Source: FEN-1219 sp035548835
GTDB lineage: Bacteria > Pseudomonadota > Gammaproteobacteria > Steroidobacterales > Rariloculaceae
Direction: 5' to 3'
Assembly (NCBI GenBank): GCA_035548835.1
Contig: DASZSB010000215.1
Span: 1 to 25,299, forward strand
Length of the DNA: 25,299 nucleotides
Shown: positions 1 to 5,948 of the stretch, piece after piece
How the letters are laid out: each line of letters starts with the position of its first letter
Numbering within the stretch: the first letter of the stretch is position 1
Program-made: the position numbers and the translations under genes
Notes under the pieces: generated by a model
Database searches by the model: none
Told to the model about the DNA's origin: nothing
Seen by the model: only the letters and a program-made list of their open reading frames with translations

Positions 1-351
1 CGCGCCCGACTGTGGGAGTCGCGCGCGGCCGAGTATCTCGAAGGTCAGGGGCTGCGCGTCGTCGCGCGCGGCTATCGATGTCGCCTGGGGGAGCTCGATC
101 TCGTGTGTCAGGACGAGCGGCATCTCGTGGTGGTCGAGGTCCGCGCGCGCGGCCGCGGCGCACTGTGCTCGGCGGTGGAGAGCATCGGACCCGCCAAACG
201 CCGGCGGATCGTGCAGGCGACGCGGCACCTGTTGCTGCGCCATCGCGAATGGCACGCGGCACGCATCCGCTTCGACGTGGTCGCATTCGACGACATCGAC
301 GGACCGGAACCCACGGTCCGCTGGATCCGCAACGCGTTCGACGGCAGTTGA
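1..351 (+). CDS. yraN: YraN/UPF0102 family nuclease-like protein, 3' part (5' truncated by window edge)
   Basis: The reading frame is open from base 1 to the TGA at 349-351, giving about 116 residues. Only the extreme N-terminus appears to be missing, since YraN proteins are about 120 residues long. Near the start lies the family pattern: an E-x3-A-x-YL helix, then a G-x-LDLV strand (RLGELDLVCQDE), then VVVEVRARG. These correspond to the E/D-ExK-like core of this restriction-endonuclease-fold family, although the usual Lys after the second acid is Arg here. The family has no firmly established role; nuclease activity is inferred from the fold. The gene lies just upstream of gmhA, the same neighbour as in Pseudomonas. 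The presumed upstream gene (the LpoA-like yraM in relatives) is outside the window. Confidence 0.85.
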   Translation, partial: RARLWESRAAEYLEGQGLRVVARGYRCRLGELDLVCQDERHLVVVEVRARGRGALCSAVESIGPAKRRRIVQATRHLLLRHREWHAARIRFDVVAFDDIDGPEPTVRWIRNAFDGS

Positions 352-404
352 AGCTTCGGTAGCTTCGAGGCAGAGTGTCGCGACCTTTCCCGCCCACCCG
401 GCCC

Positions 405-986
405 ATGGACGAACGAGTACGCCGCCATTTCCAGGACAGCATCGCGACGAAGCAGGCGTCGATCGACCTCGCGCCGGCGATCACGGCCGCCGCGGCGCTG
501 ATGACGCGCTGTCTGCTCGAGGACGGCAAGGTGCTGTCGTGCGGCAACGGCGGCTCTGCAGCGGACGCGCAGCACTTCTCGAGCGAGCTCCTGAACCGGT
601 TCGAGCTCGAGCGCCCCGGCCTGCCGGCCATGGCACTGACGACGGACAGCTCGACGATCACGTCGATCGCGAACGACTACGCGTTCGTGGAGGTGTTCGC
701 GAAGCAGGTCCGTGCGCTGGGGCAACCCGCCGACGTGCTGCTCGCGATCTCGACATCGGGCAACTCCGAGAACGTCGTGCGCGCAATCCACGCGGCGCAC
801 GAGCGCGGCCTCAAAGTGGTCGCGCTGACGGGCCGCGACGGGGGCGCGATCGCGGCTGCGCTCGCAAGCGGCGACATCGAGATCCGAGTGCCGGCAGACC
901 GCACGTGCCGCATTCAGGAGGTGCACCTCCTGGTCATCCACTGCCTGTGCGACCTGATCGACGCGGAGCTGCTCGAGCCGCAATGA
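405..986 (+). CDS. gmhA: Phosphoheptose isomerase (sedoheptulose-7-phosphate isomerase), SIS domain
   Basis: A cytosolic enzyme converting sedoheptulose 7-phosphate to D-glycero-D-manno-heptose 7-phosphate, the first step of ADP-heptose synthesis for the lipopolysaccharide inner core. The 193-residue protein is one SIS fold. The phosphosugar-binding SCGNGGSAADAQHF lies at about 46-58 and the second phosphate loop STSGNSE at 116-122. Four residues match the zinc/active-site set of E. coli GmhA: His57, Glu61, Gln171 and His179. The DNA-replication paralogue DiaA, which sits at this locus in E. coli, lacks two of these, so GmhA is preferred. The ATG at 405 matches the family N-terminus; an in-frame GTG at 375, with a weak GAGG, would add ten residues. 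The stop codon sits in the loop of a hairpin shared with the convergent sspB end. Confidence 0.9.
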   Translation: MDERVRRHFQDSIATKQASIDLAPAITAAAALMTRCLLEDGKVLSCGNGGSAADAQHFSSELLNRFELERPGLPAMALTTDSSTITSIANDYAFVEVFAKQVRALGQPADVLLAISTSGNSENVVRAIHAAHERGLKVVALTGRDGGAIAAALASGDIEIRVPADRTCRIQEVHLLVIHCLCDLIDAELLEPQ

Positions 987-994
987 GCGGCTCG
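974..994. terminator. Hairpin between convergent gmhA and sspB; gmhA stop codon in the loop
   Basis: CGAGCCGC (974-981) and GCGGCTCG (987-994) form a perfect 8-bp stem with the 5-base loop AATGA, which contains the TGA of gmhA. No T-run follows on either strand, so this is not a textbook intrinsic terminator. A GC-rich stem centred in the 12-bp gap between two convergent genes could still act as a two-way transcription or mRNA 3'-end barrier. Termination is inference. Confidence 0.3.
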
Positions 995-998
995 CGCG

Positions 999-1400
999 TC
1001 ACTTCACGACGGTGAGCTTCGGCCGCGGCTTGTCACCGCCTGCGGGCGCGTCCCCGCCGGGCTCGGGCGACGGCGGCGCATCCTCGTCGCTGAACAGCAT
1101 GCCCTGCCCCGTCTCTCGCGCGTAGATACCGAGAATCGCGGCCAGTGGCACCGACAACTGCTGCGCCACGCCGGCAAAACGCGCCTCGAACGTCACGACC
1201 TCGTTGCCGAGCGTCAGGGCCCGAGTCGCGGCGGGGCTCACGTTCAGCACGATCTTGCCGTCCTTGACGTGGCCGGCCGGCACGCGAACGCCCTCGCGGC
1301 TCGCGTCCACGACGATGTGCGGCGTGAGGCCGTTGTCGACCATCCACTCATGCATGGCGCGCAGCAGATAGGGCCGCTGCTTGGTCGGAGAGCCGGCTAC
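999..1400 (-). CDS. sspB: ClpXP protease specificity-enhancing factor SspB (start codon unclear)
   Basis: Adaptor that delivers ssrA-tagged peptides to ClpXP in the cytosol. The fold-defining start RPYLLRAMHEWMVDNGLTPH aligns closely with E. coli SspB. It is followed by the GKIVLNVSP and VPLAAILGIYARETGQGM strands, then a flexible Pro/Gly/Asp-rich linker, then a C-terminal RPKLTVVK matching the ClpX-binding tail (RPALRVVK in E. coli). Homology reaches back to about 1390-1400, where the frame overlaps the TAG of sspA. No ATG, GTG or TTG occurs in this frame there. The codon where a start is expected is GTA (1400-1398), and the first ATG is at 1355, inside the conserved first helix. The coordinates give the homologous span (about 133 residues), not a proven start. 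The gene is coupled behind sspA. Confidence 0.85.
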   Translation of the reverse strand, partial: VAGSPTKQRPYLLRAMHEWMVDNGLTPHIVVDASREGVRVPAGHVKDGKIVLNVSPAATRALTLGNEVVTFEARFAGVAQQLSVPLAAILGIYARETGQGMLFSDEDAPPSPEPGGDAPAGGDKPRPKLTVVK

Positions 1401-2026
1401 TGGCGTAGCTCCCGTTCGAAGTCCGTGAGGCTCTGCTGGAACGACGGGCGCGAGAACACTTCGTCCATGTAGCGCTGAATCGGCCGCGCCTGCGCGGGCA
1501 GCTTGATGCCGAACAGCGGCAAGCGCCAGAGGATGGGGGCGATCGTGCAGTCGACGAGCGAGAACTCGTCGCTCAGGAAGAACTTCTTGGCGGCGAAGAT
1601 CTCGACGCTCGAGAGGATGCTCTCCTCCAGGGCCTTGACCGCGCGGCCGGTGGGCTTCCGGTCGATGGCCGCGCCGATCTCTTCCGCGAGCGAATACCAG
1701 TCCCGCTCGATGCGATACAGCGCCAGCCTGAACTGCGCGCGCGTGACCGGATCTACCGGCATCAGCGGCGGATGCGGGAACCGCTCGTCGAGGTATTCCA
1801 TGATCACGCGCGAGTCGTACAGCACGAGGTCGCGGTCCACCAGCGTCGGCACGCTGTTGTACGGATTCAGATCGAGCAAATCTTCCGGAAGATTGCCGTC
1901 GTCGACGTCGACGATGTCGATGGTGATGCTCTTCTCGGCCAACACGATCCGTGTGCGATGGCTCCACGGGTCGGCGGGTTTCGAGAACAGCGTCATCACC
2001 GAGCGACGGTTGGCAATGACCGTCAT
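1397..2026 (-). CDS. sspA: Stringent starvation protein A (RNA polymerase-associated, GST fold)
   Basis: A 209-residue protein with an N-terminal thioredoxin-like GST domain (about 1-85) and an all-helical C-terminal domain. It closely follows E. coli SspA. Near-identical blocks include RSVMTLFS at 8-15, RIVLAEKSI at 25-33, NPYNSVPTLVDRDL, IMEYLDERFPHPPLMP and SDEFSLVDCTIAPILWRLP. The PHPPLMP block is the conserved surface used by SspA to bind RNA polymerase in characterised homologues. SspA is not a glutathione transferase; it modulates sigma-70 transcription in stationary phase and acid stress. A strong AAGGAG lies 8-9 bases before the ATG. It follows petC after 45 bases, so it may be transcribed from the petABC promoter. 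The stop overlaps the expected start of sspB. Confidence 0.95.
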   Translation of the reverse strand: MTVIANRRSVMTLFSKPADPWSHRTRIVLAEKSITIDIVDVDDGNLPEDLLDLNPYNSVPTLVDRDLVLYDSRVIMEYLDERFPHPPLMPVDPVTRAQFRLALYRIERDWYSLAEEIGAAIDRKPTGRAVKALEESILSSVEIFAAKKFFLSDEFSLVDCTIAPILWRLPLFGIKLPAQARPIQRYMDEVFSRPSFQQSLTDFERELRQ

Positions 2027-2071
2027 ACGACGGGTCTCCTTAACTTCGCGGGGCGGCTCGGTCCGGCGGGA

Positions 2072-2806
2072 CTACTCGACGTCCTTCCAGATTTCCTTCT
2101 TCAGCATGTAGGCAATCAGGAGGAACACGAGCAGGAATCCGATCACGCGAATGCCGAGCTGCTGCCGTTCCACCTTCACGGGCTCGCTGATGTAGTCGAG
2201 GAAATTCACGATGTCGCGAACGACCTCGTCGTATTCCTCGGAGCTGAGCTCACCCGCTTTGATGGTCTCGAATCCCTCGAACTCCTTCGCACCACCGTGC
2301 TCGGCGTCCGTCCTGAACTTCGCGCCCTGCACACCCTGCAGTTTCCACAGCACGTGCGGCATTGCGGTGCCCGGCAGCACGATGTTGTCGGCGCCGGTGG
2401 ACCGGCCAGGGGCCGCGTAGAAGCTGTGCAGGAAGGTGTAGATGTAGTCCACACCGCGTGCGCGCGCCATCAGGGACAGATCCGGCGGCGACTTGCCGAA
2501 CCACCGCACGGAGTCCTCCGGCCGCATGGCGTTCGCCATGGTGTCGAAGGGACGTTCACCCGTGAACATCAGGTTGTCGATCAGCTGCTGCTCGGTGATT
2601 CCGAGATCCTGGCCGAGACGGTTGTAGCGCACGTACTTGGCGGAATGGCAGCCCAGACAGTAGTTCACGAAGTACTTCGCGCCGCGTTGCAACGACCCCA
2701 TGTTGGAGATGTTGTTGTTCGCGTGCATGAGCTCCACCTCGCCCTCTGCGAACGCAGCACTGGCGAGGCCGAGCCCCAGGACGAAGGTTAGGACAGCGAT
2801 TCTCAC
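2072..2806 (-). CDS. petC: Ubiquinol-cytochrome c reductase, cytochrome c1 subunit
   Basis: Periplasmic-facing heme c subunit of complex III, passing electrons from the Rieske centre to soluble cytochrome c. The 244 residues comprise a Sec signal peptide (1-20, ending ASAAFA), a c-type heme site CLGCH (Cys50, Cys53, His54), the distal methionine in GTAMPHVLW (Met149), and a C-terminal membrane anchor (about 219-234) with a short charged tail. The start is GTG at 2806, overlapping the petB stop as GTGA, which indicates translational coupling. The frame stays open upstream inside petB, but that extension has no homology and was trimmed. It is the third gene of petA-petB-petC. Separate cytochrome b and c1 genes differ from the fused fbcH arrangement of some Rhizobiales. 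Confidence 0.96.
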   Translation of the reverse strand: MRIAVLTFVLGLGLASAAFAEGEVELMHANNNISNMGSLQRGAKYFVNYCLGCHSAKYVRYNRLGQDLGITEQQLIDNLMFTGERPFDTMANAMRPEDSVRWFGKSPPDLSLMARARGVDYIYTFLHSFYAAPGRSTGADNIVLPGTAMPHVLWKLQGVQGAKFRTDAEHGGAKEFEGFETIKAGELSSEEYDEVVRDIVNFLDYISEPVKVERQQLGIRVIGFLLVFLLIAYMLKKEIWKDVE

Positions 2807-4059
2807 GGCGTGACCCTCGTCGGGACCGGCTTGGTCTTCTCGTTGCGTGAATAGAACGGCATCAACACGAAGAACGCGAGATAGAGAACCGTGAAGATGC
2901 GGGCCAGCATCGGGTAGATGCCCGTCGCGGGGTGCATCGCGAGGTAACCCAGCGCGATGAACGACACCACGAACACCGCGAGTGCGAACTTGTACACGCC
3001 GCTGCGGTAGCGGATCGACTTCACGCGGCAGCGATCGAGCCACGGCAGGAAGAACGGGAACACCACGGCCAGACCCATGAGCGCCACGCCGATGAGCTTG
3101 TTCGGCATGGCACGCAGGATCGCGTAGAACGGCGTGAAGTACCACACCGGTGCGATCTCCGGCGGCGTCTGCAGCGGATTCGCAGGCTCGAAGTTCGCAT
3201 GCTCGAGGAAGTAGCCGCCCATGTCGGGCGCGAAGAACACCACGGCCGCGAACGCGATCAGGAACACGATGATGATCACCAGATCCTTGCTCGTGTGGTA
3301 CGGGTGGAACGCCACGCCGTCGATCGGCTTGCCGTCCGGTCCCTTGTGCTCCTTGATCTCGATGCCGTCGGGGTTGTTCGAGCCGACTTCGTGCAGCGCC
3401 ATGATGTGCACGACGACGAGCAGCACGAGCATCAGCGGCACCGCGATCACGTGGAACGCGAAGAAGCGGTTCAGCGTGATGTCGGAGATGTAGAAGTCAC
3501 CGCGGATCCACTCGGACAGCCCGTTGCCGATGACGGGAATCGCACCGAACAGCGAGACGATGACCTGCGCGCCCCAGTAGGACATGTTGCCCCACGGCAG
3601 CAGATAGCCGAAGAACGCCTCGGCCATCAGGCACATGTAGATGAACATGCCGATGATCCACACGAGCTCGCGCGGCTTCTTGTACGAGCCGTACAACAGA
3701 CCGCGGAACATGTGCAGATACACGACGATGAAGAACGCCGACGCGCCCGTGGAATGCAGGTAGCGGATCAGCCACCCCCACTCGACGTCGCGCATGATGT
3801 ACTCGACGGACGCGAAGGCGTCGGCCGCCGACGGCTTGTAGTTCATCGTGAGGAAGATGCCGGTCACGATCTGCATGACCAGCACGAACGTCGCGATGAC
3901 GCCGAAACCGTACCAGAAATTGAAATTCTTCGAGGCGTAGTACTCGGTGGCGTGCTCCTTGATGAGCTTCGTCATCGGGAAGCGAGCGTCGATCCACGCG
4001 CCGAGCGAGCGCATGCCCGCGCCCAGACGATCGAAAACGTCGGCTTCGGTGCTGGCCAT
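2803..4059 (-). CDS. petB: Ubiquinol-cytochrome c reductase, cytochrome b subunit
   Basis: The membrane core of complex III, carrying the low- and high-potential b hemes and both quinone sites. It has 418 residues and about eight transmembrane helices. The four axial histidines are visible as His102 and His116 in the second helix (RYLHSTG, VVYLHMFRG) and His203 and His218 in the fourth. The quinol-oxidation motif is PVWY (304-307) within EIAPVWYFTPFYAILRA. Mitochondrial proteins have PEWY there, so the acidic residue is Val. I recall PVWY as usual in gamma- and betaproteobacteria. The ATG abuts the petA stop with no spacer. The full-length single chain marks this as a bc1 complex rather than a split b6f type. 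Confidence 0.97.
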   Translation of the reverse strand: MASTEADVFDRLGAGMRSLGAWIDARFPMTKLIKEHATEYYASKNFNFWYGFGVIATFVLVMQIVTGIFLTMNYKPSAADAFASVEYIMRDVEWGWLIRYLHSTGASAFFIVVYLHMFRGLLYGSYKKPRELVWIIGMFIYMCLMAEAFFGYLLPWGNMSYWGAQVIVSLFGAIPVIGNGLSEWIRGDFYISDITLNRFFAFHVIAVPLMLVLLVVVHIMALHEVGSNNPDGIEIKEHKGPDGKPIDGVAFHPYHTSKDLVIIIVFLIAFAAVVFFAPDMGGYFLEHANFEPANPLQTPPEIAPVWYFTPFYAILRAMPNKLIGVALMGLAVVFPFFLPWLDRCRVKSIRYRSGVYKFALAVFVVSFIALGYLAMHPATGIYPMLARIFTVLYLAFFVLMPFYSRNEKTKPVPTRVTP

Positions 4060-4650
4060 TTATGAATTCCCCGTGTCGGAGCCGATCAGGATCGTGTTGT
4101 CGTTGACGAACCGGTACGGCGGCACCGTCAGATTCGTGGGCGCGGGAACACCCTGGAACACGCGACCGGCCAAATCGAATCGCGAGCCGTGGCACGGGCA
4201 ATAGAAGCCGCCCGGCCAGTTCGGACCGAGGTCCGCCGGAGCGACTTCGAAACGCGGCAGCGGCGCACAGCCGAGATGCGTGCACACGCCCTCGAGCACG
4301 AGAAACGCGGGGCGGAGACTGCGATGCTCGTTCATCGCGTAGCTCGGCTGCACGGAGGCTTCGGACATCGGGTCGCGCAGCAGCGAAGCGTCCTTGTCGA
4401 GCGAGTTCAGCATCTCCTGGGTGCGATGCACGACGTAGATGGGCCGACCGCGCCACTCGACTTTCGCGAGGGCGCCGGGCTCGAGCTTGCTGACGTCGAA
4501 TTGCACGGGACCGCCCAGTGCCTGGGCGCGCGCGCTCGGATTGAACGAGGCCACGAACGGTACGGCGGTGGCCACGGCACCTGCGCCGCCGGTCACCAGG
4601 GTGGCGACGGTCAGGAAATGTCGCCTAGTGAAACCAGTGCTCTCAGCCAC
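4060..4650 (-). CDS. petA: Ubiquinol-cytochrome c reductase, Rieske iron-sulfur subunit
   Basis: Rieske [2Fe-2S] protein taking the first electron from ubiquinol at the Qo site. Cluster ligands are in CTHLGC and CPCHGS: with the GTG at 4650 as residue 1, Cys123, His125, Cys151 and His154, with Cys128 and Cys153 as the disulfide pair. A twin-arginine sequence FTRRHFLT precedes a hydrophobic helix (about 13-34), fitting Tat export with the helix retained as anchor. I chose GTG at 4650 because AAGGGG lies 6 bases upstream and the resulting N-terminus resembles relatives. TTG at 4677 in the same frame would add nine residues. A 12-codon ORF with a stronger ribosome site overlaps this start. It is the first gene of the pet-ssp run. 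Confidence 0.93.
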   Translation of the reverse strand: MAESTGFTRRHFLTVATLVTGGAGAVATAVPFVASFNPSARAQALGGPVQFDVSKLEPGALAKVEWRGRPIYVVHRTQEMLNSLDKDASLLRDPMSEASVQPSYAMNEHRSLRPAFLVLEGVCTHLGCAPLPRFEVAPADLGPNWPGGFYCPCHGSRFDLAGRVFQGVPAPTNLTVPPYRFVNDNTILIGSDTGNS

Positions 4651-4681
4651 GGAGCACCCCTTGACCAATTGGGCCAAGCAT
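4643..4681 (-). CDS. Putative 12-residue leader peptide overlapping the petA start
   Basis: ATG at 4681-4679 is preceded by AGGGAGG with 7 bases of spacing, the best ribosome site near petA. It reads MLGPIGQGVLRG and ends in TGA at 4645-4643, just past the GTG of petA (4650-4648) and in another frame. Such a layout could deliver ribosomes to petA by termination-reinitiation. It could also be chance, with the AGGGAGG really serving the in-frame TTG at 4677, 11 bases downstream. Conservation in relatives is unknown. Confidence 0.35.
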   Translation of the reverse strand: MLGPIGQGVLRG

Positions 4682-4784
4682 CAGGAAGCCTCCCTCTGCA
4701 AACAATGTGATATCCGATCCTGCGTGGACGTCGCACGCTCGTCCGTGTGTGCGCCGCGTGGCGGTACGCTTTTTCTAACGCTTC

Positions 4785-4814
4785 ATTATACACAGCGCCG
4801 AAACGGCTTGACCA
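4785..4814 (-). promoter_or_regulatory. Probable sigma-70 promoter of petA-petB-petC(-sspA-sspB)
   Basis: On the minus strand a perfect -10 TATAAT (4790-4785) is preceded, after 18 bases, by TGGTCA (4814-4809), four of six matches to TTGACA. The predicted start of transcription is near 4778, leaving a leader of about 128 bases before petA. The -35 overlaps DNA just upstream of degS on the other strand. Confidence 0.55.
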
Positions 4815-4836
4815 CCGAGCGCCGGGCACGAACTGC

Positions 4837-4842
4837 TAGACT
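4837..4842 (+). promoter_or_regulatory. -10-like TAGACT placed for a leaderless degS transcript
   Basis: TAGACT ends seven bases before the A of the degS ATG (4849), which is where transcription would be expected to start. There is no ribosome-binding site before this ATG. No convincing -35 is seen 16-18 bases upstream. The same hexamer at the same distance precedes rpoN. Confidence 0.4.
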
Positions 4843-4848
4843 GCGTGA

Positions 4849-5928
4849 ATGTCGCCGCTCTGGAAGGTCGCCACCTTCGTCGCGCAATCGGTCGCGGTCG
4901 GCTTGGCCATCGCGTTCCTCATCGTGATCCTGAAGCCCGATCTCGCGGGACGCGCGCCGGCCCGAGCCCCCCAGGCCGTGACCAGCTACGCCCCGGCCGT
5001 CGCCGCGAGCGCTCCGGCCGTGGCCAACATCTATACGGACCGGGTGCTCGGCACGGCCCGCAGCCTGCCGGGCGTCACGCTGCGTGGCCGGGCACTGGGC
5101 TCCGGCGTCGTCATCGATCCGCGCGGCTACGTGGTGACGAACTGGCACGTGATCGACGGCGCCGATCAGGTGCGGGTGCAGCTGGCCGACGGCCGGGTCG
5201 CCACGCCAAAGCTGGTCGGCGCCGATCCCGAGACGGAGCTGGCGTTGCTGAAGATCGACCTGCCGAACCTGCCGGGCATCCGCCTCGGCCGCTCCGACCA
5301 CCTCGAGGTCGGCGAGGTCGTGCTGGCGATCGGCAACTCGCTGGGCCTCAGTCAGACGGTCACGATGGGCATCGTCAGCGCCACGGGCCGCGGCCAGCTC
5401 GGCGTCACGACCTTCGAGGACTTCATCCAGACGGACGCGGCGATCAATGCCGGCAACTCCGGCGGAGCGCTCGTGAACACCAACGGCGAGCTCGTCGGAA
5501 TCAACACGGCCGTGCTGAGCACCGCGCCCGATCAACCCATGCCCGAGGGACTCGGGTTCGCGATCCCCGTCAACCTCGTGCGCGGCGTCATGCAGCAGCT
5601 CGTCGCACACGGGCGGGTCATCCGCGGGTACCTGGGCGTCGTCGACCCCGTCGATCTGCCGGCGAGCCAGGCGCGCGCGCTCGGAATCGATGGCGGCGCC
5701 GTCCTGCTCACGAGTGTCACGGGGCCGGCCGCGGCGGCCGGGCTCGAGCCCGGCGACGTGCTGACGCACATCAACGATCAGCGGACGTTCACGGCGCAGC
5801 AGGCCATGAACCTGGTCGCGAGCTCGCAGCCCGGGCAACGCATCAGGATCCAGGCGAAGCATCCCGACGGCACGCCGTTCACGACCGAGGCCGTGCTCGA
5901 GGAACGGCCGCGCGTCGGCAGCAACTGA
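4849..5928 (+). CDS. degS: DegS/AlgW-like membrane-anchored HtrA serine protease with one PDZ domain
   Basis: Periplasmic site-1 protease that in relatives senses misfolded outer-membrane proteins through its PDZ domain and cuts the anti-sigma factor RseA/MucA. The 359 residues show an N-terminal membrane anchor (about 7-28), an Ala/Pro-rich linker, a trypsin-like domain (about 55-255) and a single PDZ domain (about 258-350). One PDZ plus an uncleaved anchor favours DegS/AlgW over DegP/DegQ. His100 (TNWHVID) and Ser204 (GNSGGAL) are in place. The position of the catalytic Asp of E. coli DegS (TDLAVLKI) holds Glu130 (TELALLKI). In Pseudomonas algW lies near hisC-hisD-hisG-murA; here it is convergent with murA, four bases apart. 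There is no ribosome site; the start fits a leaderless mRNA. Confidence 0.9.
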   Translation: MSPLWKVATFVAQSVAVGLAIAFLIVILKPDLAGRAPARAPQAVTSYAPAVAASAPAVANIYTDRVLGTARSLPGVTLRGRALGSGVVIDPRGYVVTNWHVIDGADQVRVQLADGRVATPKLVGADPETELALLKIDLPNLPGIRLGRSDHLEVGEVVLAIGNSLGLSQTVTMGIVSATGRGQLGVTTFEDFIQTDAAINAGNSGGALVNTNGELVGINTAVLSTAPDQPMPEGLGFAIPVNLVRGVMQQLVAHGRVIRGYLGVVDPVDLPASQARALGIDGGAVLLTSVTGPAAAAGLEPGDVLTHINDQRTFTAQQAMNLVASSQPGQRIRIQAKHPDGTPFTTEAVLEERPRVGSN

Positions 5929-5948
5929 TTCGCTAGCGGGCGACGCGC
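5910..5948. terminator. Inverted repeat spanning the convergent degS and murA stops
   Basis: GCGCGTCG (5910-5917) and CGACGCGC (5941-5948) are perfect 8-base inverted repeats separated by 23 bases that hold both stop codons and a small palindrome CGCTAGCG (5931-5938). There is no T-run. The loop is long and base composition makes such repeats common, so a terminator role is tentative. Confidence 0.2.

Noticed and set aside
405..986. DiaA (replication initiator-associating protein) instead of GmhA
   Set aside because: Glu61 and His179, catalytic in GmhA and absent from DiaA, are both present.
1390..1405. Possible -1 frameshift joining sspA to sspB
   Set aside because: The sspB frame is -1 to sspA at the junction, but there is no slippery heptamer or downstream stem; a plain start-codon problem is simpler.
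2932..4065. Long open frame on the plus strand opposite petB
   Set aside because: Charged, repetitive composition rich in His, Arg and Glu is typical of the antisense of a GC-rich gene; petB on the other strand is certain.
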